Shown here in pieces: positions 24,308-34,484 of a stretch of DNA of 64,000 nt (position 1 is the first letter of the stretch; the number at the start of each line of letters is the position of its first letter). The notes below the pieces were generated by a model. It searched no databases. It was not told the origin of the DNA and saw only the letters and a program-made list of their open reading frames with translations. The DNA lies in NCBI GenBank assembly GCA_036365455.1, contig JAWQUS010000030.1, positions 7,874,001-7,938,000 of the forward strand. The letters are read 5' to 3'. Position numbers and translations under genes: made by a program. The stretch is from Macrosoma leucophasiata (lineage: Eukaryota; Arthropoda; Insecta; Lepidoptera; Hedylidae).

Positions 24308-24450
24308 TTCTTTTTTTATGTAATGTAAGTGGCAAACAAGCTTGCAGTTCACATTGATGTTAAGTGATGACTGCAGCCGATAGACACAAAGACCAAGGTT
24401 GAAATGCAGATGCGTTACCACTCCTAAGGCGTAAGGTGTTATGCCTCTGT
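24308..24450 (-). repeat. family A tail half, fused to SINE-B
   Basis: It runs from the T-run and atgtaatgtaagtggcaaac to gttatgcctctgt, where it joins a plus-oriented SINE-B head at 24451 without spacer. Confidence 0.75.
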
Positions 24451-24637
24451 GCGGTGTGAGATGACCGTTTGATTCGAAAGGTCGCGGGTTCGATCCCCGC
24501 ACCGGGACTAATATTTGTGTCTCCTACAGATATTTGTTTCGTGTCTGGATGTTTGTGTATGTGTTGTATGTGTACAACGGCACCCACGACACAGGTTTGT
24601 ACCTACTGTGGGGCTGTGAGTGTAAGCGTATTTAATT
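24451..24637 (+). mobile_element. SINE-B, head slightly truncated
   Basis: It starts at gcggtgtgagatgaccg inside the tRNA-like head, has an intact B box (gggttcgatcccc), and runs through the body to gtgagtgtaagcgtattt. It is fused to the end of a minus family-A copy. Confidence 0.8.
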
Positions 24638-24869
24638 CATTAATTAATTTAACTAACTTTCTATATACCTATGTCAGCCTATTAAAATTATCTAATTGCT
24701 CATTTACATAACTTCCGTTTCTACTGACTGTTCTACCCTTCATACTGTTCACTTGAAAATCAAGGGAGAATATTGTGTAGGTATATTTTTTAAAATTACT
24801 GTCGGGCATGATGTGTTTCAAAGGTTCAGTCTTCAGTTTTTGTTCTTCAGGAAGCTGAAAATGACTGAA

Positions 24870-25080
24870 ACCTGTCTGTCTGTCTGGTACGTTATAATTT
24901 CAAAACTACTTAACGAATTTGACTGCGGTTTCGCGGAAATTTGAATAAGGTACGTATAATTAGGAGCGTTGTCAAAACTTTGTTTCGTCAAAATCGGTTA
25001 CCTAAGGGAAAAAATAAGTTATGGTGAATTGAAAACTTACTTCAAGGGCTGCTTCAAAACTTTTAAACAGAGTTGAATGC
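24870..25080 (+). mobile_element. family E/J-like internal fragment
   Basis: It carries ctgtctgtctgtctggtacg, caaaactacttaacgaattt and tcaaaatcggttacctaag, words typical of the 3' parts of E/J repeats. Confidence 0.4.
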
Positions 25081-25106
25081 GGGTTACATAAACGTATTTA
25101 ATTTAG

Positions 25107-25196
25107 ACTAGCTGTGCCCGCGACTTCATCCGCGCAAAATTTAACAAAATTATCGTTCAATAGATATCTACGCGGACGACCAGCACAGCTAGTGTA
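25107..25196. repeat. short inverted repeat of the J/E head
   Basis: The outer words actagctgtgcccgcgact and gaccagcacagctagt are inverted copies of each other's ends, about 90 bp apart. This may be a solo foldback of the head motif. Confidence 0.5.
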
Positions 25197-25924
25197 AAAT
25201 ATTAATCTATTTTAACAAACTCTATATATACGGCCATTTATATCTAATAGGTACATAACTAAATGAACATAAATAGGTACCTATATTTTTTTGTGATTGT
25301 ATAAGTAAAAAAGTCAACTCGTTAGGCATCTGACCACGTCTTTACGACCTCTCCCAACAATCTTCATCCGACTGTCGTGAAATCCGACTCCCCGAGACGT
25401 TTTCCTTTTGTGCGACTTAACTGATTGCATCGAATGGTCACATTTCTGCTCTCCAACTCTCATAAAAGTAATGTTCGGAAACGGACACAATAATTTCTTT
25501 GTGTTTTTTTTTCATTCTGACGGAAATATCACTTACATTAGATAACAAAGAAACATTGGTAGGTACATGAAGTGCTATAAATGTTTTCCTAGATTTCCTC
25601 TCGTGTTGGTGATAAACTATGTCCTCGCACTCCGGATAATAGTGCAGTCCTCCATAAATAACGCGAACAATATTCAATAAGCTCGAGGTTTATTCCTCCA
25701 GGAATAGTAGTCGTAAAGTCCGCAGACATACCTACGGACGGATCCTCGAATCACAATAACGCTGGAACTCAGCGGAATCCATAATCTTATTTTTGTACCG
25801 CACCGCGAAGCGTGAATTTCGCAATTATGAGAACCGCGATAACGTTACGCAGATATCGTCTCAAACGCTCGAAGTTTAGGGGCTAGAGTCGTATGTCGGC
25901 GTTTTCTCAAAATAAATACTTCTT

Positions 25925-26262
25925 GTCTGTACACGTGCGAATGTGGACTTTATCTCTGAGACGGAGAGTCAGGCAGCGAGAGCGGCCAGGTGGCGCGTGA
26001 AAGCGGACTCTTTGCGATGGGAGGAGGGCAGGTTATGCGACGCAGATGTTACACGGCGACATCCATTGTGCTCCCTCCTATAATTTTATCGAAGCTGATT
26101 TACGATCGATTGTTCGGCCGGTGGACAGTCGGCGAGGCGTCGTGTGGGTGCGCTCGCGCATGTGTGCGCAGTGCGTGCTTCCAGCGCGTCGTAACTTACC
26201 TGCAGATGGCGCTCGGATATAACCAAGTCTCGCCGCACAACGCGACGCCCTCATAAATTAAG
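25925..26262. promoter_or_regulatory. GC-rich non-repeat block with minus-strand splice-donor consensus
   Basis: About 340 bp of CpG-rich sequence lies some 3.8 kb downstream of the candidate exon. On the minus strand it contains CTGCAG/GTAAGT, a full donor consensus near 26195-26206. An 88-codon open frame on the plus strand (25990-26256) looks like chance in GC-rich DNA, since it has no recognisable domain. The block could be an alternative promoter, an antisense noncoding first exon or an intronic enhancer. None of these is established. Confidence 0.25.
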
Positions 26263-28062
26263 AACTCATGGCCCTGTTCTTTTCAGCTTCATTTTATGCA
26301 TCGAAGAAAACACCGGCTGCTCACCTCAACTTTAAAAACTCATTTTCCTTTGTTACCGGCACCAGCGAAAGCTCGATTGGCAGATGTTTATATTAGCGCG
26401 ACCCCGGTAATGCGATGATAAAACACCTTCGATAAAACGGCTGTTAGGTGTTTTGCGGGCAAATTGTGTTCCGGCACAATTAAGATTGAGTTTCAATACT
26501 GAATAGGCGTTTGTTAGCCACAGTTTATTTCTATCGAATGGGTGTAAAACATTGAGGGTGAATTATAAGCTCGTAGTTAACATTCTGACAGACGTTCGGA
26601 AACAATAACAGAGAGTTTTCATTCCACAAAGCGCTACCGTTTTGCAAACACTGGCTTCATTGTGTTACATAAATGCGTTTTTGTTTGAAAACATTGATAC
26701 GACAATAGACACCTTGCTCGCTTTATTACAGCGTTGTTTTATTCGTTAAAAACTGTTTGATCTTCTTTAATTGGTGACCAATAGATACGTATCTACATTA
26801 TCATAGAAATATTGGAACCATTGTGGTTTGTGACATACATTTAAATAAAATGTGTATAAGATAATAAATTTTTTGTAGAAATAATATTTTTTTCTCGTAT
26901 GGCTTTAAATATTACCAACCTATTTTCTTATTTTTTGTACACATATTCTTTTGTTAAATAATGTTGTTTAGCGACTAATTTGAATTAAAAATAGACACGG
27001 CTCTACATTAACGTGTTGTCTAATGTTTTGTTAAGATTAATTCATTTTAATAACGTCAGTATTTTTGCCCAAAATTCAGATACTTTCAGTGCTCGACAAA
27101 AACATTAGATTTCGAGAAAAACAACACCACACTGAGTGCAACGTAAATTTTTGCCTGTTTATCACTGCTACTACTGCTAATACCTATAATGTTGTCAGTA
27201 ATGTTCCCAGCAATGCCAGTAGGATCGCCCCCATAATATTGGATTAAACGTAACCGGCAAATCATGGGTGTTTGCATGTATGCTTGACTTGAATACATGC
27301 ATTTACATCTGCCTGCCTCTTTGGAGAATAAGTTACGAGTACGTCTTGACATTTGTTAGACATAAAGACAAGAAAACAAAGTTTCCGGGTGGGAATATCG
27401 GCGAAGGCAAGCTATAATTAACGTGGAGTCAAGGAAACTGGGTCGCCCTCACGGGGCTTCTGTGCCAGAGACTTTCAATTACGTAACCAAAGGGAATCTT
27501 TCAGACTCTAACTAGGAAAATTATAGTATCTTGTATTATAATATGAAAGGACAAGATCCGTGTTGGGCCCACGACTTGTACACTATATCAAAAGATAGAG
27601 AAAATACGTTGACTCATGGAAAAATCCTCCAAAAATAATTTGAATCGTTGTTTTTTTGTCGGAAATATTTATTTTAGCAAATTTTGGCATGACAACATTA
27701 TGGTCTATTTGTCCTCATATTGCTACTATGACATTCTTGTTTTTGAAATATACTTACGACAATTAATTTAAGGTTTAATAAACGATTTAAATAGCTGAAA
27801 ATGATTTAGTATTTTATGCTTCTTCTCTCACAAGCTTCATATATTTTGGAACGTCTCCTTTACACAAATACTTTGCTTGCCACTTTTGCCGTCTTATATG
27901 GTGGCAAACAGTCATGTCATTAATTTTCAATTAAAGGTCAAGAGGTCCAGATGCCTGCCATCCTACGCTTTATCAACCCTAAGGCCTGTTGTTTTAACTC
28001 TTTGGCAAGAAGTACGGGGCTAGGTATATACCAGTATATACCTACCATTTAACCGAGCGCGA
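26263..28062. other. no gene seen; largely non-repeat
   Basis: Apart from the SINE-C piece at 27249 this stretch lacks recognisable repeats. It may be intronic if the 22.16-kb exon is real. Confidence 0.4.
27249..27340 (+). mobile_element. SINE-C 3' third
   Basis: It carries cgtaaccggcaaatcatggg, gtgtttgcatgtatgct, and a diverged tail. Confidence 0.6.
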
Positions 28063-28115
28063 CTGTTGACATCATCGGGTATCTACACATTACCAAGCTT
28101 GGAGGGTAGCGCTAG
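28063..28115 (-). mobile_element. SINE-C internal fragment
   Basis: It carries gactgttgacatcatcgggt and cacattaccaagcttgg, matching the mid-body of SINE-C in reverse. Confidence 0.45.
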
Positions 28116-28146
28116 GAACATTTCTAAAAGTAATAAAATCCTTATC

Positions 28147-28428
28147 GTTTTTTATGTATCTAATGATGGTAGCAAGCAAGCATGCAGTTCACATTGATGG
28201 TAAGTGATGACCGCAGCATGTAGAACCCGCACAACGACCAGAGGTCAAAATTCATATGTGTTGCCACCCCTTTAGTTGTTATATCTCTGTGATAGTTATT
28301 ACAGGGCTATAAATTACCATCTAACAGGAACACAACAGTGCTGAACACTACCATTTGGCGGCAGATAGGTTAGGTAATGTGGCGGTACCTACGCCGTCGA
28401 GCTCCTTCACTGGCATTCTACCACCAGT
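28147..28428 (-). repeat. family A, near full length
   Basis: The T-run is at 28148, the gcatgcagttcacattgatgg block follows, and the far end is ctaccaccag. Subfamily 2. Confidence 0.78.
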
Positions 28429-28469
28429 TTTCAGTTTCCAGTCAGAAATTGCATTGCATTTTCCTGATC

Positions 28470-28838
28470 TGGTGATCGATCCCCAGACCTCAACTACTCG
28501 TATGATGGTCTGCTTCATAGAGCAACACGGGCCACCGGTCGCGGCGGACTGGAGGGGAGTAGCCGTAGCGTTTATTACCGATGCAAATCAGTCTGTCATT
28601 TTTTGCGGGGGGAAATGCGTGCGACACACATGCACACTACAAAGATCGTCTATTAATACGAAACTCACACCTTGACTTTAACAAAATACAGAAACAATTT
28701 CACGCACACATTTAAACATCTAGGCGACATGTATAGGCCCATTTGGGCTTGTACTTTGACAGAGGGGAAAGCCCGCATATGGCTACTCCCCTCCGGTGTT
28801 GCTCTATGGTCTGCTACCACTTAACTACACTATACCTA
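28470..28838 (-). mobile_element. tRNA-like SINE head (SINE-C type) split by a MITE
   Basis: If 28516-28808 and one target duplication are set aside, the flanks join into a minus-strand tRNA-like head. It has tagttaagtggtagcagac in the A-box region and ctggggatcgatcacc as B box. The MITE therefore landed inside an existing SINE head. Confidence 0.6.
28516..28808. mobile_element. hAT-like MITE 1, copy 1 (293 bp)
   Basis: The ends are catagagcaacac and its reverse complement, and subterminal ggaggggagtagcc is also inverted. It is flanked by gtctgctt (28508-28515) and gtctgcta (28809-28816), an 8-bp target duplication with one change. It has no coding capacity. Eight-base duplications point to a hAT transposase acting in trans. 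Confidence 0.8.
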
Positions 28839-29432
28839 ACAAAGGTACCTAACTGCAATGGTTAATGCTTCAATAGTGAATAGCCGGTGATCTCAGCAAG
28901 ATAACCTTATCTATGACTCAGCATATGTTTCATGCTTCCAATCGTAGGTAAAGATTAGATACTCGGTATTGTAATAAACTTACCGATTATTTGTGCAGTA
29001 TTTTCAGTATTTTTAGTCTTGTTTCCGCTGATATACGAATAAGTATTTGACGCGAAGTACTACTGAAGTAAGTGGCTAAATTTGAATTTATTTCTTGAAT
29101 TACGTTACATACCTACCTGTATCGTAACTTTAACTGTTTTAGTACATCGCTTTGTGTTTTTAGTGTTTTTCAACTCTTTGATTTACTCCAGGTTTGTGAA
29201 TCGTGCAAATTGTTAGACTAAAAGGGAAAATAGTTATGTACTGTGTGTGTCAAAAAATAAACTATTTCTTTCTTTCTTCTTCTTACTTTCTATGGGAGAA
29301 AACTTTTATAGGAAGCCTATAAGCTCGATATCTGTTTGACTCAGTTTAGGGTCTACTATGGTTCATATTATTAAGTGTGAAATTGAGGCTAGAGCCTAGT
29401 GTGTCATTTTCTGTATAAATATTAGATCTTAG

Positions 29433-29475
29433 CTCGTTATTTGTGGATGAGGTGTACTCATCCACAAATAACGAG
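29433..29475. repeat. perfect hairpin, 19-bp arms
   Basis: ctcgttatttgtggatgag (29433-29451) is inverted exactly at 29457-29475 around the 5-base loop gtgta. No flanking target duplication seen. Confidence 0.9.
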
Positions 29476-29839
29476 ACCAGTATTTTAGACATAAACGAAA
29501 AAGATCTTTTCTTCAAACAATAACAAAATTTACCAATAACAGTAACATTTTCTGCGAAATGCGTTGCACTAGTAATTTTTTGGCATACCTAGTTAAAGTT
29601 TACATCTGACAGATAATTTTGAGTTTAACATTATTACAAATTGATGACGTCATTTAACAACTTTTAAATGGTGTGAAAACTTTAACTTTTAAGTGGTAAA
29701 AAAACTTTTAATTTTTTACTTAAACAGTACTTTAACAAATCTGTTCAAGTAAAAGTAAGATGCTGCAACTCAGCCTGAGAGTCAAAATCGGGTACCCTAC
29801 GCAGGTGAAACCGCGGGTCCAACTTAGTGTAACGTATCA

Positions 29840-30145
29840 TCATATCGGCCGAAATATGTCCACAGCTGGACCAAAGCCCATAAGGAGAGCGGGGGGGAGG
29901 GGGAGGGGGGGGAAGGTTATGCCGTAATCGTCACGCTTGGCATGCGGATTGGCGATCGCAGTGGCGTGAGTTTTATCGCTGCTGCCCATCTTGCGTTATT
30001 GTACTTACTACCACCCCATTGGAATGGTTTGACCGCCATTGTTCGGTTGACTGACTGCACTAGTGGAAGAATTCTCTCGCAGTAGAAGAAAATAGCGGTG
30101 GGCGCTAGTGGGCGGTGGGGTCGTCACGTCCCGACGCCAACCAGT
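29840..30145 (+). repeat. RTE end plus family G
   Basis: It starts atcggccgaaatatgtccac (RTE coding end, reversed). A G-run with gggggg at 29891-29909 follows, then the G unit from gctgcccatcttgcgtt to gtgggcggtggggtcgtcac. Confidence 0.68.
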
Positions 30146-30151
30146 GTAAAG

Positions 30152-30513
30152 TATAATAATAATATTAATTATACGTAACCCATTATACGTACCACTGCTG
30201 GGCACGAGTCTCTCCCCTTTTTGGGAGGAGGCCTGGAGTTTACTCCAACACGCTGCTCCAATGCGGATGGGTGCAGGTGGATGGGTTAGTGGCCAACCCG
30301 CTGTCGCATGTTTTCAAACCGCCCCATAAGGCCTCCGACAAGGTTTAACGACTGCTATCTATCGATAGCAACCGGGCCCGACTGCTAAACGTGCCTTCCG
30401 AAGCACGGAAACGCGCATTTAATTTTGCCACCAGCGGTCACCCATCACACTACCCGACCGCGCCCGTAGTGCTTAACCGAGTAGATCGCGTATGATCTAC
30501 ACCAGCCGCGCGC
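30152..30513 (-). mobile_element. 5S rRNA-derived SINE with (att)n tail
   Basis: On the minus strand, about 30513-30426 resembles the 3' two thirds of a eukaryotic 5S rRNA. It reads cggttaagcactacgggcgc (box A and intermediate element) and then gatgggtgaccgctgg (box C). A body follows with gttgctatcgatagatagca, cattggagcagcgtg, and ctcgtgcccagcagtgg, ending in an att-rich tail (30152-30163). SINEs with 5S heads use the internal pol III promoter of the 5S gene. The first 30 or so bases of 5S appear diverged or missing. Identification is by eye. Confidence 0.7.
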
Positions 30514-30851
30514 ACTTCATAACGTATAGGTAGCATTAATAATTTGGGCGAGCCCTTGACATTTGATAGAGTCACGTCCACTTCCTTAAGTAAGGTCGCG
30601 GACACCCCGCCGCGAGATGGTCAATCGACATGAAGATTACCATTACGTGTGTATCGAATAGCAATCCTATTTTATGTGATTCCGTATAGGTCGCAAAGTG
30701 GTATCGCGAACATTTTTACTAACGAACCGTTTATGAAGGTCAGAGCTTATTGCGAATTGATTCGGATATTTGGACATTACTCGTGTAGTGTTGTGATACA
30801 TTTAACATTGGAATCTAATACTGGTGATAGAGTTTTCGTGAAAGAGTTTGT

Positions 30852-30930
30852 TTTCGTAGGCACCACCGCATTGGCTAATTTATTTACTGCTTAATGGTAG
30901 TTTTCAACGCTATCCGGTTCGGTTCACATG
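30852..30930 (+). repeat. family A fragment
   Basis: It carries the gtaggcaccaccgcattgg block and the following taatggtag element, without head or tail. Confidence 0.6.
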
Positions 30931-31059
30931 GATTATATATTAACACCTACCGTTATAAACGTCTGCTTATACAATAACAATGAAATAAAGCGTTTATTAG
31001 CAAAAGTGGTATTACCTTAATATATACCTACTATCAGGACTATCAGATAATTGGCTACT

Positions 31060-31650
31060 TGAACACATGGGCGTGAATGGAGCGTTGGGTAAGCTGCTAG
31101 AATCTAAACATCTCAGCCAGCGGGCTCGACTAGCCGTACATAATGCTGTACTTACTCCAACGCTTTTATATGGAAGCGAGAGCTGGGTATGCAGGAAAGA
31201 GCATGAAAGTAAGTTGAACGCGGTCGAGATGAGATCTTTGCGCAAGATCTGCGGTGTATCACTCACCGATCGCGTTCGTAATGAAGATGTAAGAAAGAGA
31301 CTTTGTGTGAATGATAGTATCGGTGTAAAAATGAAAAAAGGCATGCTCCGATGGTTCGGGCATATAGAAAGAATGTCGAATGAGCGAATGACTAAACAGA
31401 TATACAATGCGAATGTGGATGGTTGCAGAGGCCCAGGAAGACCAAGGCTGACCTACCATGACCAAATAGGTCGAGTTCTGTCTGATGGTGGGATCAAAAG
31501 TCTTAGGAATCGGCGTGCATGTATGAAGAGAATGATGAAGGTAGACGAGGCACGAGAGGTTTGTCAGAACCGGGATGTCTGGCGCTCTACACTCTCTGCC
31601 TACCCCGTTAGGGACCTGGCGTGAAGATACATACATACCACATGGGCACC
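31060..31650 (+). pseudogene. LINE-1x: non-LTR retrotransposon, RT C-terminal fragment with 3' tail
   Basis: An uninterrupted 185-codon frame from an ATG at 31067 to 31624 encodes the region after the RT catalytic core of an RTE-like LINE. Landmarks are LTPTLLYGSESWVCRKE, SLRKICGVSLTDRVRNEDVR, MLRWFGHIERM and RRACMKRMMKVDEARE, ending ...AYPVRDLA. The catalytic YADD and everything upstream are missing. Soon after the stop comes ggcgtgaagatacatacat, the short tandem-repeat tail characteristic of the family. Five shorter copies in the window end at the same point. The intact frame, although truncated, suggests recent insertion. The clade is inferred from memory. Confidence 0.8.
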
Positions 31651-31730
31651 TTTTGCGGTGGTAATAAACTTTGGATAAGCGGAAAGTTTTAGGACTGTAC
31701 CTACAACCTGTCCTCACTCATACCGTCCAT

Positions 31731-32025
31731 CATAGAGCAACGCAGGCCATCGGCCGCCGCGGCGGACCGGAGGGGAGTAGCCATAGCGCTTATTACCGAT
31801 GCAAGACAGTCTGTAATTTTTTGCGGGGGGAACTACGTGTGATAGATACACACCCTTCAAAAATCTTCTATTACTACGAAACTCACACCTTGACTTTAAC
31901 AAAATACATATACAAATTCACGCACATATTTACACATCTGGGCGACAGGCGTAAGACCATTTGGACTTGTACTTTGACAGAGGGGAAAGCCTGCATACGG
32001 CTACTCCCCTCCGTGTTGCTCTATG
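31731..32025. mobile_element. hAT-like MITE 1, copy 2 (295 bp)
   Basis: It has the same termini (catagagcaac...gttgctctatg) and interior as copy 1 (aactcacaccttgactttaa, gtactttgacagaggggaaa). A perfect 8-bp duplication, ccgtccat, lies at 31723-31730 and 32026-32033. Confidence 0.85.
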
Positions 32026-32033
32026 CCGTCCAT

Positions 32034-33638
32034 GCATATCTAATATGGATGACGTCACATTACCTATATCGTGGCAACATTGAAGTTACCTCACGTGGAC
32101 GGAACTTCAAGTAGTGAGGGCTTCTCTTCCAGACGAAATCATGTTGCGTAATACGTTGTAGGTTTAATGTACCTGTGACGACTAAAGCTTGATGTTGTAT
32201 TACGAGATCGTTTACCGGACAAAAACGAAAAAAAAAACATTGTTTTACACGAACACGAAACGAAAAACTTAAGTATATACGATAATATTTATAGAATATT
32301 AAACAAAATATAATGTTTAATGTAGTGTTTAGTACATAAATAAATATTTAGGGCAATAACAAAATAAATGTATTTGTTAAAAAAATGGGAAAATAAAAAA
32401 CAAATGTTTTTTTTCTCATGTTTTAAAATAATATGTCACGTGTGTCACCGTACCTACAGAGTTAATTGAAATTAGCGCCTAGCAGGCAGCCTCTCCACAT
32501 CAATTCAAACAAATTTAGTATACGATTTTTTAAAATGAATAGTTTAAAAATTTAAGATTTCCCATGCTCTTAAAAGGTGATGCACTAATTTAAATTAACC
32601 CTGTAGGTTATTATAGCATGTGTTATTGCGAAAATGCAATAAAATAAAAACAAACGTATCTTAATGTGTTTTGGTTGGCAATCGTTATACAGGTTAACGA
32701 TTAAGGCAGAAATGGTGTAACTAATGTCGGAAAAGTTTACCTTTTTAACCGAATTCAAAAAAGGAGGAGGTTCTCAATGCGTCCGGAGGTTTATTTTTTA
32801 TATTAATGAAAACACATGGCTAGTAACATTTTATTTCGTGTGAGAATCTAGCTTAGCCGCTTTAGATACCTACCTATTAAAATACCGAAGCCTTATATCT
32901 GTATACCTACTCAACAAGTTGGCAAAATTATGCGGTAAACAAAATCTTATCTCATGTATCAAATTTTGTCCATATCCGTCCAATACCTACATAACAAAAT
33001 GAATAGTGAAATGTGTTCATAAAGTTTAAATTTAAACGTGCTATCGTTTGTTTAGTCCTCTATGACCTCATATAAAGCAGGCCGAAGTTTGTGTTGCCCT
33101 AAAAACATAAGATATCTCGTATCTCTTATCAGTAAAAAATAGTTAATTTTAACCATGACTTCCATAAAAAAATATCATAATTCCTATCAGTGTAGTATTT
33201 TATGCTAATTATTATAAATGAATGTTGGTAAGGGTTATTGTCCAGTGCGCGCGATCCGATGCTATCTAGCTTCCGAGCGTCGCGCCGTGTTATTATGATT
33301 ATAGCGGTGAGACACGAACCTTATTATAAGGCCAATTGTTTACGATCAATCAATTTTGCTTAGTCATGTCTCAGGGAAACTACATAATTTGAATCGAGTA
33401 CTTTCGATGAGGGACTCGATTTATGAGATTTAGTAGTCGTATTACATACTTCTAACACTAGGTACCTACCTCTGCAAAGCTATTTCCTAAGAAAAAGTGG
33501 GTTAGTATCGGTTCAAAACTGAAAGATCTTGGTATGTTTCGGTATTGCACTTTAACGTTGGCTTAAAATGAATTCCTGTTATATCCCATACAAACTGAAG
33601 ACTATTAAGTAAACATTAGGTTTCACTAGACTGGTTTT
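32034..33638. other. no gene seen; AT-rich
   Basis: One G-module at 32736. A short GC-rich patch at 33245-33290 (gtgcgcgcgatccgatgc) is unexplained. Confidence 0.45.
32736..32796 (-). repeat. family G 3' module alone
   Basis: It carries taaccgaattcaaaaaagga and ggaggttctcaatgcgtccg in reverse orientation. Confidence 0.65.
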
Positions 33639-33677
33639 AATTGATATCCATAGATCATTGATCTATGGATATCAATT
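33639..33677. repeat. perfect palindrome, 19-bp arms
   Basis: aattgatatccatagatca (33639-33657) is repeated inverted at 33659-33677 with a single central base. Confidence 0.9.
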
Positions 33678-34108
33678 CAATTAAATCCCCAAATTATACA
33701 GAAACTCATACATACCCAATATTGTAACGAGAGTCTTGTCCTATGTTGTCAACTACCATTGCCACTTGGTATTAAAAAAATAAGGCAAGTCGACTAGAGG
33801 AATAGACTTTTATCGGGAAAAGAATTGGCGCTAGAATTGAACATAATGTGTTGACGTGTGATGTGTGTGAATCTCTGTTGATCGCTAAAAGGTCATGTTA
33901 ACCAATTTTTTTCGTACTCAGTACACATAATTAGAAAAGTGTGCTGTGGTTCATTTGCTTAGTAGGTATGTGTAAGTATTTGTATTTTTAAGACACATTT
34001 TCAGGTAGGTAGGTACTTTACGTAATAATTGTTTTAGTATTGAAGGTAAACTAGAGGTCAAGGCAGTTTAACTTGAATACCTTCGAATAAATTGAATAAA
34101 ATAGCCTT

Positions 34109-34272
34109 ATTATGTATAAACCTGTATCGTGGGTACCGTTGTACATACATACCTACACGAAAACCCAGACCCGAAACAAATATCTGTAGGCCATACAAAT
34201 GTTTTTCCCGGTGCGGGGATCGAACCCGTGACCCTCGGTTCCAATGGTCGACAAAAACCGCTGGACTGTCTT
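34109..34272 (-). mobile_element. SINE-B, tail truncated
   Basis: Head and body are present (B box at 34214-34226 on the minus strand). The 3' tail with the ggctgtgagtgtaag block is missing. Confidence 0.75.
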
Positions 34273-34428
34273 TTCGATTGGATTTTCGAAATAGCGCCAT
34301 ATTTTAACAACGTTTATTGTAGTATATATTTTATACCTGGTGTAAAGCTCGGTACTTAATTCATACTTTATTTTGAAATAAAGGAAATTTTTTATGTAAA
34401 TTGTTCATACGATGTGTGAGTTGTTTTT

Positions 34429-34484
34429 TTTTTCACAAATTTGTAGTCAAATGAGAGACCATTGAACTACAAATTTGTGAAAAA
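34429..34484. repeat. hairpin, 19-bp perfect arms
   Basis: tttttcacaaatttgtagt (34429-34447) is inverted at 34466-34484 around an 18-base loop. Confidence 0.88.

Noticed and set aside
25990..26256. 88-residue protein
   Set aside because: There is no domain, codon signal or splice support on that strand, and the frame is expected in CpG-rich sequence.
28355..28675. 106-codon open frame
   Set aside because: It runs from a family-A copy into the hAT-like MITE and so crosses element borders.
31671..32114. 147-codon open frame
   Set aside because: Most of it is the second MITE copy. The first copy does not keep the frame.
34058..34359. Several overlapping open frames of 66-80 codons
   Set aside because: They coincide with a SINE-B copy, and similar peptides appear at other SINE-B copies because the repeat itself is open.
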